Assembly: GCA_949293415.1 (NCBI GenBank)
Contig: CASFDK010000006.1
Span: forward strand, 51,131 to 115,130
DNA from: an uncultured Verrucomicrobiota bacterium
Lineage (GTDB): Bacteria > Verrucomicrobiota > Verrucomicrobiia > Opitutales > Intestinicryptomonadaceae
Direction of reading: 5' to 3'
DNA length: 64,000 bases
In this document: in pieces, positions 7,165-16,617 of the stretch
Layout: the number at the start of each line of letters is the position of its first letter
Position numbering within the stretch: position 1 is the stretch's first letter
Translations under genes and position numbers: made by a program
The notes under the pieces: generated by a model
Database searches by the model: none
What the model saw: the letters and a program-made list of their open reading frames with translations, nothing else
What the model was told of the DNA's origin: nothing

Positions 7165-7923
7165 ATGAATATCACACTCAAAGACCTCCTCGACGCAGGC
7201 GTACACTTTGGACACCAAACACGCCGCTGGAACCCGAAATCAAAGCCCTATGTTTACGATCACCGCTCGGGGGTTTCGATTATCGACCTCGAAAAAACCT
7301 ACGCCCAAATCGAAAAGGCGATAGCTTTCCTCGAAGAAATCGTAGCTTCGAACAAGGACGTTATGTTCATCGGCACGAAACGCCAAGCGCAGGAAATCCT
7401 CCGCGAAGCCGCAACGATGTGCAATATGCCTTTCTGCGTAAACCGCTGGCTCGGCGGCACACTGACAAACTTCGAAACAATCCAGTCGAGCCTCAAGAAA
7501 TACAAGAAGTTCCTCGATATGGAAGCTTCGGGCGCGCTCGACAAGCTCTACGCCAAGGAAGCCGCGGCAATCCGTCGCGAAATGGACAGAATGAACCGCA
7601 ATTTCGAAGGTATCAAGGAAATCAAGAAGCTCCCCGGCGCGGCCTTCATCGTCGACATCAAGAACGAAGAAATCGCGGTTGCGGAATGCCGAAAGCTCGG
7701 AATCCCCGTCGTCGCAATCGTCGACACGAACTCCGACCCGACGCTCGTAGACTACCCGATTCCCGCTAACGACGACGCTGTAAAGAGCATCCGCCTCATC
7801 ACGGAAGTCATCGTCGAAGCAATCCAGAACGGACTCAGCCGCCGCACGGTTCAGGTAAAGAACCCGCAGATCGTCTCCAAGAAGGAAGAAGCTCTCGCGA
7901 CAGCCGAAGAGCCCAAAGCATAA
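7165..7923 (+). CDS. rpsB: 30S ribosomal protein S2
   Basis: A 252-residue S2 protein. Diagnostic segments are LLDAGVHFGHQTRRWNPK at the N-terminus, FIGTKRQAQE, RWLGGTLTNF, LPGAAFIVD and PVVAIVDTNSDP. ACGGAG at 7150-7155 lies 9 bases before the ATG at 7165. Although the frame stays open upstream, S2 proteins begin at this Met. The downstream tsf gene follows after 21 bases, the widely conserved rpsB-tsf arrangement. Confidence 0.97.
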   Translation: MNITLKDLLDAGVHFGHQTRRWNPKSKPYVYDHRSGVSIIDLEKTYAQIEKAIAFLEEIVASNKDVMFIGTKRQAQEILREAATMCNMPFCVNRWLGGTLTNFETIQSSLKKYKKFLDMEASGALDKLYAKEAAAIRREMDRMNRNFEGIKEIKKLPGAAFIVDIKNEEIAVAECRKLGIPVVAIVDTNSDPTLVDYPIPANDDAVKSIRLITEVIVEAIQNGLSRRTVQVKNPQIVSKKEEALATAEEPKA

Positions 7924-7944
7924 CCCAAACAAAATTTAATCGCT

Positions 7945-8535
7945 ATGCAAATTACTGCAAAAATGGTAAGCGACCTCCGCGCGACAACGGGCGCAGGTCT
8001 GATGGACTGCAAAAAAGCCCTCGCGGAAGCCGAAGGCAACGAAGAAAAGGCAATCGAAATTCTCCGCAAGAAGGGCGTTGCAACCGCAGCAAAGAAGGCG
8101 GGAAGAACGGCTTCGCAGGGCTTGGTTGCCGCATACATCCACTCGAACAACAAGGTGGGCGTTCTCATCGAAGTTGCCTGTGAATCCGACTTCGTTGCAA
8201 AGAACGAAGACTTCAAGGCTTTCGTGCGCGACCTGTGTATGCACATCGCGGCTGCCGCCCCCATCTGCATTTCGCGCGAAGAAGTTCCCGCGGATCTGGT
8301 TGCCAAGGAACGCGAAATCGCCCTTGCACAGCTGGCAGAAGACAAGAAACCCGACGCAATCAAGCAAAAGATTGTGGACGGCAAAATCGACAAATTCATC
8401 TCGGGAATTTGCCTGCTCGAACAGCCCTTTGTCAAGGACGACAAGATGACAATCGGCGATTTGATTACCCACAAGGTTGCCACAATCGGCGAAAAAATCG
8501 AAGTAAAGCGTTTCACACGCTACCAGATCGGCTAA
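7945..8535 (+). CDS. tsf: Elongation factor Ts, short form
   Basis: A 196-residue EF-Ts, the guanine-nucleotide exchange factor for EF-Tu. It has the N-terminal UBA-like domain (VSDLRATTGAGLMDCKKAL), a core with the SDFVAKNEDF motif that contacts EF-Tu, and a C-terminal GEKIEVKRF strand. The length matches the short, Thermus-like type with one core subdomain instead of the roughly 280-residue E. coli type. It is co-transcribed with rpsB. Confidence 0.95.
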   Translation: MQITAKMVSDLRATTGAGLMDCKKALAEAEGNEEKAIEILRKKGVATAAKKAGRTASQGLVAAYIHSNNKVGVLIEVACESDFVAKNEDFKAFVRDLCMHIAAAAPICISREEVPADLVAKEREIALAQLAEDKKPDAIKQKIVDGKIDKFISGICLLEQPFVKDDKMTIGDLITHKVATIGEKIEVKRFTRYQIG

Positions 8536-8557
8536 CCGATATTTCGAAAGAAACAAA

Positions 8558-8590
8558 AAACGGTTTCGGGATTCCCGAGACCGTTTTTTT
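8558..8590 (+). terminator. Terminator of rpsB-tsf
   Basis: AAACGGTTTCGGG (8558-8570) pairs with CCCGAGACCGTTT (8574-8586) and runs into seven T. Confidence 0.85.
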
Positions 8591-8630
8591 GTGCCCGCAA
8601 AAATCCGCGGAATGCCGAGTTTGCACAATA

Positions 8631-9179
8631 TCAATCGTCGCCGTAGTAGAAAACCGCAATTATGTATATGGCTACGCCTATCGTTATGCCGCAGTCGGCA
8701 ACATTGAACGCCGGCCAGCGGTAGTTTATAATCGGCAAATGCACGTCGATGAAATCGATAACGTGCCCGAAACGCATACGGTCAATCAGATTTCCGATGA
8801 CCCCGCCCGCAAAAATGCCGAGCGCAACGCGCCCCCAAAAGTGGGCAAACCCCAAGCTGCGGCGGAAAAGCCAGACCGCAAAAAGCGCGATTATCGCAAT
8901 CGACGCGAGCAGATAGGTCTGCCCCGACAAAATCCCCCACGCCGCGCCCTCGTTTGTGATGTGCACAATGTAAAGGAAGTTGTCGACAACCGCTATCGGC
9001 TTGTTTTCGCCGTTGAAATGATAGGTCGGGCTACCGTACGACCACGCGATACTTTTGATTATCGCGTACTTTGTGATTTGGTCTGCGACAATCGTAAGAA
9101 ACGCCGCCACGAAAAAGGCTCGCGACGGCACTTGTGCGACATCGCCCTTGCGTACGACATTTGAGCGGGAACGAGCCAT
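8631..9179 (-). CDS. lspA: Lipoprotein signal peptidase (signal peptidase II)
   Basis: A 182-residue inner-membrane aspartyl peptidase that removes lipoprotein signal peptides. It has four hydrophobic spans and both catalytic Asp motifs: GNLIDRMRFGHVIDFIDV and FNVADCGITIG. The N-terminal 20 residues are polar and basic before the first span (FFVAAFLTIVADQITKYAI). It is the last gene of ileS - DksA-like - lspA, six bases after the preceding stop. Several lipoproteins in this window would be substrates. Confidence 0.94.
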   Translation of the reverse strand: MARSRSNVVRKGDVAQVPSRAFFVAAFLTIVADQITKYAIIKSIAWSYGSPTYHFNGENKPIAVVDNFLYIVHITNEGAAWGILSGQTYLLASIAIIALFAVWLFRRSLGFAHFWGRVALGIFAGGVIGNLIDRMRFGHVIDFIDVHLPIINYRWPAFNVADCGITIGVAIYIIAVFYYGDD

Positions 9180-9185
9180 ATCCGA

Positions 9186-10706
9186 CTACGAACCAGCCTC
9201 CTCTTCGGAGTCCGACTGCGGGGCCTCGCCCATATCGTAAATCGACGCCCTGCGGCTGTCCTTTACGCGCTTTGCCTCGCGTTCCTTGATTTCCTGCCCC
9301 TCCTTCGTACAACGCGTGTAGGGAATTGACATCAGACGCGATTCGGGAATGGGCTTGCCCGTTATTTCGCAAATTCCGTAAGTGCCGTTTTTGATGCGCT
9401 TGATTGCCTCTTCGATTTCGGAAAGAACTTCCTTTTGATTCGAGATGAGATTGTAGGCCATATCTCGCTCGAAACTTTCGCTGCCCGCGTCGGCAAGGTG
9501 CTGACCGTACGACGACAGGTCGCCCGCGTCGTCCTTGGCGGAACGCCTGAGCACTTCTGCGGAACGTTCCTTTACGCCGCTCGAATGGTGCTTTCTGAGA
9601 TCCACGAGCATTTTGTAGTATTTTTTCCACTTGCGCGGAACGTCCTGTTCTTCGAGCTTTTCGTGCGACTGCGCGACAACGGGGTTTAGCCCGAGAATGT
9701 CGAAGACCGTTGCGACTGCAAGCGGCTTGCGGGGCACGACCTGTTGGGAGACGGGCTTCGCCGCGGCGGGCTGAACCGTCTTCGATTTGACCGCAGATTT
9801 TTCGGTTTTCTGCTGCGCCGACATCGAATCGCGTTTTTCGAAGTACGCGTCGAGGTCTTCAATCGAAAAATAAATGTTGTGGGAGGGGCGCAGATGCCCC
9901 TTCGAACCGCCCGTAGATTCGGGAATGCGCTGCGGCTGGACAGCCTTCTTTGCTTGCGACGTTTCCGCCTCTTTGGAAACCGCCGCCGCAGATTTCTCCG
10001 CTTTTGCGGCGGGCTTTGCGGCGGATTTTTTTGCGCCCTTTTCGGGCTTCGGCGCGGTAGTTTTCTTTGCTGCCGCCTGTTTGGGCGCGGGTTGTTTTTT
10101 CTCGGGCTTTTTGAGCTTGTTGACGGGGGTTTTTACCGCCGCGGACTTTTTCGGAGCGGCGGATTTGGTTTTTGAAGTTTCGTTTTTTTTCACGTTTTTT
10201 GCCGTCGCGGTTGCGACTTTGCCTGTCGCCTTTTTGGGCGTTGCAATTTTTTTCGGCGCGGCCTTTGCATTCACCGCCGCGCGCAGTTTTTTGATGTCGG
10301 GCTTTGCCGACTTCGTTTTTTGTTGCGCCTTTGCGGGCGCGGATTTCTTCGGGGTAGCGGGCATTTTCGCCTTTTTTGCGTTTTTCGAATTTGAAACCGT
10401 CCGCGGTTTCGGCTTCGCGCCTTTCGGCCGAACCGATTTTGCCTTTTTGTCGGTAGAGCCGCGCCGCCGAACTTTCGTCGGCGCGGATTTACCCGCCTGC
10501 TTTTTCGGCGCGGAATGTTTCTTCGGCGGTTTTTTCGCGGATGTTTTGCCCGCAACCGCCTTGACGGTTTTTTTTGACACGGTTTTGACCGCTCCGCCGC
10601 CGTTGCCCTTCGGTTTCGACGCGGACTTTGAAGCCGCCGCCGTTTTCTTCGGCAACGGTTTGGAGGTTTTCTTTACTGTCTTTTGGGGAGCGGTCTTTTT
10701 TGCCAT
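9186..10706 (-). CDS. Lys/Ala-rich histone H1-like protein with C-terminal DksA/TraR-type domain
   Basis: A 506-residue protein in two parts. Residues 1 to about 270 are low-complexity Lys, Ala, Pro and Thr with motifs such as KKTVKK and PKKSA, like histone H1-type tails. The last 120 residues resemble DksA/TraR: a coiled-coil pair (about 390-450) and the segment YGICEITGKPIPESRLMSIP followed by YTRC. Only two of the four zinc-ligand Cys remain (CEIT and CTK in place of CxxC), so zinc binding is doubtful. DksA proteins enter the RNA polymerase secondary channel. The tail probably adds nucleic-acid binding. It lies between ileS and lspA. Confidence 0.8.
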   Translation of the reverse strand: MAKKTAPQKTVKKTSKPLPKKTAAASKSASKPKGNGGGAVKTVSKKTVKAVAGKTSAKKPPKKHSAPKKQAGKSAPTKVRRRGSTDKKAKSVRPKGAKPKPRTVSNSKNAKKAKMPATPKKSAPAKAQQKTKSAKPDIKKLRAAVNAKAAPKKIATPKKATGKVATATAKNVKKNETSKTKSAAPKKSAAVKTPVNKLKKPEKKQPAPKQAAAKKTTAPKPEKGAKKSAAKPAAKAEKSAAAVSKEAETSQAKKAVQPQRIPESTGGSKGHLRPSHNIYFSIEDLDAYFEKRDSMSAQQKTEKSAVKSKTVQPAAAKPVSQQVVPRKPLAVATVFDILGLNPVVAQSHEKLEEQDVPRKWKKYYKMLVDLRKHHSSGVKERSAEVLRRSAKDDAGDLSSYGQHLADAGSESFERDMAYNLISNQKEVLSEIEEAIKRIKNGTYGICEITGKPIPESRLMSIPYTRCTKEGQEIKEREAKRVKDSRRASIYDMGEAPQSDSEEEAGS

Positions 10707-10709
10707 AAT

Positions 10710-13499
10710 TTACTTACCTGTTGCGGCAATCGCCTCGTTGCACCGCGGGCACACGCCGTGTTCGTCGAGATTCCCGAGAATCCTCCAACAACGCACGCAT
10801 CTTTCGCCCTCGGCCTTACGAGCCTGAACTGCCATATTTTCGAAATTGCCTTCGAGCACTTTCACCGAGGAGACGATGAAAATTTCGGGAAGTTTGTCGG
10901 CAAATTCCGCAAGGATTGCCGCATCCGCGCTCTTGCCGTCGATTGCGATTTCAACCTCCGCCTCGAGACTCTTGCCGATTGTCTTGTCTTTGCGGAGCTT
11001 TTCGAGCTCTTCGTTGACGAGGTCGCGGATTTCGAGAATGCGGTCGATTTTTTCGGCGACCGCCCTGTCGTCGTACTGCGCACCGTAGTTCGGCCAGTCC
11101 TGCAGGTGGATTGAGTTATCGGAAAATTCCGCGCCTGTTTTAAAGTCGAACGCCTCGTCCGCCGTGAACGTGAGGATGGGCGAAGCCACTTTCAGCAGGA
11201 TATCGTTTACGATGTCGATTGCCGTCTGCGACGACCTGCGTTCGAACGAATCCGCCGCACAGGTGTAGAGTCTGTCCTTGAGGATGTCGTGGTAGATGCG
11301 CGAGAGCGTTACGCCGCAGAAGTTGTCGATGAGTTTGTAAACCTTGTGGAATTCGTACGCTTCGTACGCCTTGTCTGCCTCCCGCGCGAATGCGATTGCC
11401 TTCGAAACCGCCCACTTGTCGATTGCGTCGAGCTTTTCGGGCGCAACGGCGTTCTTTGCGCGGTCGAAGTCGTAGAGGTTGCCGAGCTGGTACATAACCG
11501 TGTTTCTGAAGCCGCGGTATGCGTTTGCGACGTGCGCGAGAATGTCGTCGGAAATCGGGATGTCGTTCTGGTAGTCTACCGAGCTAATCCACATTCTGAT
11601 GATGTCCGCGCCCCATTTTCCGACATACATATCGGCGGTGTGGGGTTTGCCGTCGCTCTTTGAAATTTTCTTCCTGTTCTGGTCGACAATGAAGCCGTGC
11701 GTGATGACCTTTTTGTACGGGGCTTTCCCGCGCGTTGCAACCGCCGTCCAGAGCGAGCTTTGGAACCAGCCTCTGTGCTGGTCGGAGCCTTCGAAATAGA
11801 GGTCGGCGGGCCAAGCCAAATCGGGATTGCGCGCAAGAACCGCCGCGTGGCTCGAGCCGGAGTCAATCCAGACATCGAGCGTATCCATACCCTTGCGGAG
11901 CTTGGAGACATCCCAGCCCGCGGGCAGTGAAATTCCGTCGAGAATTTCCGTCTCGCTTGCGTTGTACCAGAAATTCGTGCCGAGCTTTTCGACCTTGTCG
12001 GCGATTGCGCGGATTACGCCCGCGTCGATGTACGCCGCGCCGCGTTCGTCGTAGAACGCGGGAATCGGCACGCCCCACGAGCGTTGGCGCGAAATGCACC
12101 AGTCGGGACGAGATTCCACCGCGCCGCGGATTCTGTTTTCGCCGCGCTCGGGAACCCATTTTACGTTCGAAATTTCGTCGAGAACGCGCCGGCGCAAACC
12201 GTCCTTGTCGAGCGCGACAAACCACTGGTCCATTGCGCGGAATATGACGGGAGTCTTCGAACGCCAGCAGTGCGGATATTGGTGCGAAATCTTCGCGATT
12301 TTCAGCAACGCGCCGCAACGGTCGAGAATTTCGAGAACCTTGCCGTTCGCCGCGCTTCTGCCGCTTTCGTTTTCGAGAACGCTCAAGCCCACGAGTTCGG
12401 CGGGAATCTGCCCGTCGTCTACGTAGCAACCGTTGTCGTCGAGCGGCGAGTAGATGTCGAGCTTGTAGTCAAGCCCCACCTGATAGTCTTCGAGACCGTG
12501 TCCGGGAGCGATGTGGACAATGCCCGTGCCCGAGTCCGTAGTTACATAGCGCGCACAGACGATGGGGCTTTTGCGGTTCATAAACGGATGGCAGCCCTTT
12601 GCCCCCTCGAGTTCCGAACCCTTGCAAAGCTTTTTGATTTCGGCGTTTTCCAGCCCCAGCGACGAGACGAAATTTTCGGCGAGAGCCTCGCACACGATGA
12701 ACGTTCTGCCGTTTGCCGAAACGGTGACATATTCGATGTCGGGGTTTACCGCCATTGCTAGGTTCGATGGAATAGTCCACGGAGTCGTCGTCCAGATGAC
12801 AGCTTCGGCGTTTTCCAGACCGAGCTTTTTGTTCGATTCGCAGTCGAGCTTGAAGGCTACCCAAATCGAGGAGCTTGTGTGGTCTTTGTATTCGATTTCA
12901 GCCTCGGCCAGAGCCGTTGCGCAGGGAATCGACCAATACACGGGCTTCTTGCTGCGGTAGACCATTCCCTTTTCGACGAACGCCGAGAACGTACGAAGGA
13001 TGTCGGCTTCGTACGCGGGATTTTTCGTTTTGTACTCGTGCTCCCAGTCGGCAAGGATGCCGAGGCGCAGGAACTGTCTGCGCTGTTTTTCGATGAATTC
13101 GGACGAGAATTTGGCGCACTCTTCGCGCAGCTGCGCGGTGTCGACCGTACGCTTCTGCTCGCGGATCATTTTCACAACCTTGTGCTCAATCGGCAGTCCG
13201 TGGCAGTCCCACCCCGGGACGTACGGCGTTTCGAAACCCTTGAGCGACTTGTAGCGCAAAATTACGTCTTTGAGGATTTTGTTAAGAGCCGTACCGATGT
13301 GCACGTCGCCGTTCGTGAAGGGCGGTCCGTCGTGCAGAATGAACTTGGGATGCCCCGCATTCTTTTTCTGGATGCGTCCGTAGAGGTCGGTCTTTTTCCA
13401 GTGCTCGATGCGCGCGGGTTCGCGCTTTACGAGGTCGCCGCGCATCGGGAATTTGGTGTTGGGAAGATTGAGAGTGTCTTTGAAGTCTTTTTCCGACAT
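10710..13499 (-). CDS. ileS: Isoleucyl-tRNA synthetase
   Basis: A 929-residue class I synthetase charging tRNA-Ile. It shows the HIGH-type motif (GDVHIGTALNK, about residues 64-74), the editing-domain segment TTTPWTIPSNLAM, the catalytic-core segment SGSSHAAVL, the KMSKS-type motif KKISKSDGKP and a C-terminal zinc finger (RCVRCWR and CPRC). All expected domains are present. The next gene starts three bases after the stop, and a small coiled-coil gene lies 23 bases upstream in the same direction. Confidence 0.97.
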   Translation of the reverse strand: MSEKDFKDTLNLPNTKFPMRGDLVKREPARIEHWKKTDLYGRIQKKNAGHPKFILHDGPPFTNGDVHIGTALNKILKDVILRYKSLKGFETPYVPGWDCHGLPIEHKVVKMIREQKRTVDTAQLREECAKFSSEFIEKQRRQFLRLGILADWEHEYKTKNPAYEADILRTFSAFVEKGMVYRSKKPVYWSIPCATALAEAEIEYKDHTSSSIWVAFKLDCESNKKLGLENAEAVIWTTTPWTIPSNLAMAVNPDIEYVTVSANGRTFIVCEALAENFVSSLGLENAEIKKLCKGSELEGAKGCHPFMNRKSPIVCARYVTTDSGTGIVHIAPGHGLEDYQVGLDYKLDIYSPLDDNGCYVDDGQIPAELVGLSVLENESGRSAANGKVLEILDRCGALLKIAKISHQYPHCWRSKTPVIFRAMDQWFVALDKDGLRRRVLDEISNVKWVPERGENRIRGAVESRPDWCISRQRSWGVPIPAFYDERGAAYIDAGVIRAIADKVEKLGTNFWYNASETEILDGISLPAGWDVSKLRKGMDTLDVWIDSGSSHAAVLARNPDLAWPADLYFEGSDQHRGWFQSSLWTAVATRGKAPYKKVITHGFIVDQNRKKISKSDGKPHTADMYVGKWGADIIRMWISSVDYQNDIPISDDILAHVANAYRGFRNTVMYQLGNLYDFDRAKNAVAPEKLDAIDKWAVSKAIAFAREADKAYEAYEFHKVYKLIDNFCGVTLSRIYHDILKDRLYTCAADSFERRSSQTAIDIVNDILLKVASPILTFTADEAFDFKTGAEFSDNSIHLQDWPNYGAQYDDRAVAEKIDRILEIRDLVNEELEKLRKDKTIGKSLEAEVEIAIDGKSADAAILAEFADKLPEIFIVSSVKVLEGNFENMAVQARKAEGERCVRCWRILGNLDEHGVCPRCNEAIAATGK

Positions 13500-13522
13500 T
13501 TTGTAGTTTGCTTAAATTTATC

Positions 13523-13930
13523 CTAGAACGGGAACATGTGGTCCCAAACGCTCGACGACGCGGGGCGTTCGGCTTCGGCTGCGTCGATTTTTTCGACCTT
13601 TGAACGCGAAGACGCGTTGACCGCATTCCCGTACGATTCCGCCGAAGTTGCGCGTTTCTGCGTCTTGCGCGCTTCGGTTTTTTCCGTAACCGGTTTCGGA
13701 TCGGCTGCGACCGATGAGGCTATCTGTTGGCGTTTGAGTCGGCGTATCTGTTTTTTCAACGCCCTGTTCTCGGCGCGTAGCGCGGAAATAACCTCGGCAT
13801 CCACTTTCAGCTGCGATTCGAGCTTTGCGATTTTCGCCTTCGAATCCGCGGCGGATTCGCCGTCTGCGTATGCGCCCTGAAACGGCAGCGCGAATGCGAG
13901 CAGACAAATAATTGACGCAATTTTTTTCAT
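13523..13930 (-). CDS. Small exported coiled-coil protein, function unknown
   Basis: A 135-residue protein from ATG at 13930. It has a signal peptide (MKKIASIICLLAFALPFQG), then a heptad-like helix (KIAKLESQLKVDAEVISALR and following, about residues 30-65) and a Ser/Lys/Ala-rich tail ending SSSVWDHMFPF. No catalytic motif was recognised. It precedes ileS by 23 bases and may be co-transcribed with it. Confidence 0.6.
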   Translation of the reverse strand: MKKIASIICLLAFALPFQGAYADGESAADSKAKIAKLESQLKVDAEVISALRAENRALKKQIRRLKRQQIASSVAADPKPVTEKTEARKTQKRATSAESYGNAVNASSRSKVEKIDAAEAERPASSSVWDHMFPF

Positions 13931-13990
13931 ATCCGTCGATTTAAGCAAAACGGCGCAAGCATTGCAAATTATTTCTGTGTGCAAACGGAT

Positions 13991-14026
13991 AAAAAAAGCC
14001 CCGATTTTCGGACGGGAAATCGGGGC
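13991..14026 (-). terminator. Terminator of the exonuclease/phosphatase-family gene
   Basis: On the minus strand CCCCGATTT pairs with AAATCGGGG around a short loop and is followed by C and seven T. Confidence 0.8.
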
Positions 14027-14050
14027 GCGGAGGGAATCCGAAAATCCCCG

Positions 14051-14956
14051 CTATTTCAGGACGAGTCTTACGACGACGGGGAAATGGTCGGACGGATATT
14101 CGGGAATCTTTTTCTGCGGATTCGCCCTCTTCTTTGCGTCGAAATCCGTAGCCTTGTCGGAAACGACTTCGTACGACAGCACGTCGATGCCCTTCGTCAC
14201 GAAAACGTAGTCGATTCTGTCGTTGTGGTAGGGTATGCCCGTCATATTGTGCCACGTTCCACGCGGACCGTAGGGCGGAGTTTTGGAAAGTTTTTTGGAG
14301 TCGAGCAGCACGCCGTCGGCGAAAAGAATTTGCATCGGCTCTTCGTCGGGCGTTGCGTTGAAGTCGCCCACACAAACGGCGGGGGAAGAACCCGCAATTT
14401 CGCGGATTTTCTTCGCCAGAAGCTTCGACGACTCCGCGCGCGCAACCTTGCCCATGTGGTCGTAGTGCAGACTGAAGAAACGGAATTTTTTACCGGAAAT
14501 TTTGTCGAAAAATTCGCCCCACGAGCATACGCGATTGAACATCGCATCCCAGCCCTTGACGGGCTTGTCGGGCGTTTCGGAAAACCAGAAATCGCCCGAT
14601 TTCAGAAGCTCGAAACGCGCGGGATTGTAGAAAATAGCCGAATGCTCCCCGCCGCGTTTTCCGTCTTCGCGCCCCGCACCGACGAACTTATAGCCCGTCG
14701 CCTTTGCGATGTCGTCGAGCTGATGGGCGAAACCCTCCTGCGTGCCGAAAATGTCGAAGTTGCGGGCGAGCACGAGCGCGGCAACCGCGTCTTTGCGCTC
14801 GTTCCAGAAATTCTTTTCGGGCGCAGGAGCCATAAAGATGTTAAACGTTGCCGCAGTGATTGCGGGGACGGGTTTTTTATCCGCAAACGGGCAGTGGCCG
14901 CACGCAGAAAGCAATACGGCGGCAAACAGGGAGAGCGAAACAAACAAGTTCTTCAC
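14051..14956 (-). CDS. Endonuclease/exonuclease/phosphatase family lipoprotein
   Basis: A 301-residue lipoprotein (lipobox LSAC) with the EEP fold: ATFNIF with the metal-binding Asn, DIFGTQEGF with the metal-binding Glu, LHYDHMGK with a catalytic His, VCVGDFNATPDEEP with catalytic Asp and Asn, NDRIDYVFV and a final SDHFPVVV with the catalytic His. All family catalytic residues are present. The substrate could be a phosphodiester such as nucleic acid, phospholipid or phosphoinositide. The start codon is GTG at 14956; an ATG two bases upstream is out of frame and followed by TGA. Confidence 0.85.
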   Translation of the reverse strand: MKNLFVSLSLFAAVLLSACGHCPFADKKPVPAITAATFNIFMAPAPEKNFWNERKDAVAALVLARNFDIFGTQEGFAHQLDDIAKATGYKFVGAGREDGKRGGEHSAIFYNPARFELLKSGDFWFSETPDKPVKGWDAMFNRVCSWGEFFDKISGKKFRFFSLHYDHMGKVARAESSKLLAKKIREIAGSSPAVCVGDFNATPDEEPMQILFADGVLLDSKKLSKTPPYGPRGTWHNMTGIPYHNDRIDYVFVTKGIDVLSYEVVSDKATDFDAKKRANPQKKIPEYPSDHFPVVVRLVLK

Positions 14957-14962
14957 ATTAGA

Positions 14963-14992
14963 AATTAAGTTTCGCGCCTACGATACTGTCAA
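14963..14992 (-). promoter_or_regulatory. Candidate promoter giving a leaderless transcript
   Basis: TTGACA (14992-14987), an 18-bp spacer and TTAATT (14968-14963). Initiation about 7 bases downstream would fall on the GTG start at 14956, leaving no leader. Confidence 0.45.
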
Positions 14993-14993
14993 C

Positions 14994-15027
14994 AAAAAAC
15001 CGCCGCACTCCCGAAGAAGTGCGGCGG
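14994..15027 (-). terminator. Terminator of the pst-phoU operon
   Basis: CGCCGCACT pairs with AGTGCGGCG (15001-15009 with 15018-15026), followed on the minus strand by six T. It lies 43 bases past the phoU stop. Confidence 0.85.
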
Positions 15028-15069
15028 CGAGACCGAACTAAACAAACTACTACAAACCAAAGGTTCTGT

Positions 15070-15771
15070 CTAAGATTCGCCGGTGTCGGACATTCGCCTT
15101 ATGTCCTCGGCGGCGGCTTTCAAATTGTGGCGCACTATTATGCTGTGCTTCATGTAGATTACGTCTTCGGCAATGTTTGTGCACAGGTCGGCTATCCTCT
15201 CGAACGACTTCGAAACGAGCAGATAATTGACCTCCGCCATCGCGGTGTCGGGTGCGTTCTTTATCTCCGATTCCACCCTGCAAAAACACTTGCGGTTTTC
15301 GCCGTCGACAATTTCGTCGTCCTCGCAAACGCCTATCGCGAGAAGCTCGTCGCCGCGCAAAAACGCGTCTATGCCGCTGCGGAGCATATAAAGCGTGCGC
15401 GAAGTAACGGTATCCAAATCGAACGGAATTTCGATCTTGGGTTGCCCGCGGATAAACGAGACGCGGCGGGCGATATTTGCCGCTATGTCGCCTATGTGTT
15501 CAAGCTCGTTGTTGATTTTCAGAACCGTGACGACAAAGCGCAGGTCGCCCGCGACGGGCTGGTGGAGCGCGAGTATTTTCAGGCACTCCTCCTCCGTATC
15601 CACCTCCATTTTGTCGATTTCTAGGTCTTTTGAAACTACCTCTTTTGCGAGCGGCTCGGAGAGGTCACAAAGGGCGCGGACACTCCTGCGGACGTTCTCC
15701 TCGACGGCGATGGCTACTTTCAATACGCGTTCCTTGAGCTTTTCCAAGTCGCGCCTGAGATGACTGTTCAT
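15070..15771 (-). CDS. phoU: Phosphate signalling protein PhoU
   Basis: A 233-residue all-helical protein with two PhoU repeats. The metal-binding E/DxxxD-type motifs are visible in NNELEHIGDIAANIA (first repeat) and KSFERIADLCTNIAEDVIYM (second repeat). PhoU links Pst transport activity to the PhoR kinase and represses the Pho response when phosphate is sufficient. It is the last gene of the operon, one base after pstB, and is followed by a strong terminator. Confidence 0.95.
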   Translation of the reverse strand: MNSHLRRDLEKLKERVLKVAIAVEENVRRSVRALCDLSEPLAKEVVSKDLEIDKMEVDTEEECLKILALHQPVAGDLRFVVTVLKINNELEHIGDIAANIARRVSFIRGQPKIEIPFDLDTVTSRTLYMLRSGIDAFLRGDELLAIGVCEDDEIVDGENRKCFCRVESEIKNAPDTAMAEVNYLLVSKSFERIADLCTNIAEDVIYMKHSIIVRHNLKAAAEDIRRMSDTGES

Positions 15772-15772
15772 A

Positions 15773-16612
15773 TCAACCGAATCTCCCTGTGATGTAATCG
15801 TTTGTCGCCTTGTTTTGCGGATTGGTGAAAATTTTGTCGGTCGCGCCGAACTCTACGAGATTGCCTTCGTAAAAGAACGCGGTGTAGTCGGAAACGCGCG
15901 CCGCCTGCTGCATATTGTGCGTTACGATTGCGATTGTATAGTCGCCCGCAAGTTCGCCGATTAAGTCCTCTATCCGCGCGGTCGATTTGGGGTCGAGCGC
16001 GCTGCAGGGCTCGTCCATCAGAAGAACCTCGGGGCTAATCGCCAACGCGCGGGCTATGCAAAGCCTCTGCTGCTGACCGCCCGACATCCCGAGCGCGTTC
16101 GAATCGAGCCTGTCCTTGACCTCGCTCCACAACGCCGCGCGTTTGAGCGAAGTTTCCACGATTGCGTCGAGTTCGCCCTTCGACACGCCGCCCTTCAGGC
16201 GCACGCCGTAGGCTACGTTGTCGTAGATGCTTTTCGGAAACGGATTCGGACGCTGGAATACCATCCCGACGCGCCTGCGAAGCTCGACGACATCGAGACG
16301 CTTGTGGTAGATGTCGATTCCGTCGAGCGCGAGAAGCCCCTCGGTTCGGCATCCGTCGACAAGGTCGTTCATTCGGTTGACGCAGCGCAGAAACGTGCTC
16401 TTTCCGCATCCGCTCGGACCGATTATTGCGGTGACCTTGCCGCGCTTGAATTCGACATCGACGTTCTTTACGGCGTGGAAATTTCCGTAGAACACCGAAA
16501 AATTCCTCGCCGCAACAACGGATTCGGATTGTGTTTTTACATCGCCTGTCATCTGTTTTTCGCTTTTTGTATTAGTTTGTACTTTTTCGATTCCGGATAG
16601 TGCGCAGACCAT
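15773..16612 (-). CDS. pstB: Phosphate ABC transporter ATP-binding protein
   Basis: A 279-residue ATPase of the Pst phosphate importer. It has Walker [11 protein letters not shown]-loop [17 protein letters not shown], the signature [14 protein letters not shown], Walker [13 protein letters not shown] and the H-loop VTHNMQQA. The start is uncertain: ATG at 16612 adds 20 polar residues, whereas the Met at 16552 gives a more usual length. Neither has a clear Shine-Dalgarno site. The 16612 start lies 5 bases after pstA. Confidence 0.96.
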   Translation of the reverse strand: MVCALSGIEKVQTNTKSEKQMTGDVKTQSESVVAARNFSVFYGNFHAVKNVDVEFKRGKVTAIIGPSGCGKSTFLRCVNRMNDLVDGCRTEGLLALDGIDIYHKRLDVVELRRRVGMVFQRPNPFPKSIYDNVAYGVRLKGGVSKGELDAIVETSLKRAALWSEVKDRLDSNALGMSGGQQQRLCIARALAISPEVLLMDEPCSALDPKSTARIEDLIGELAGDYTIAIVTHNMQQAARVSDYTAFFYEGNLVEFGATDKIFTNPQNKATNDYITGRFG

Positions 16613-16617
16613 TTTCG

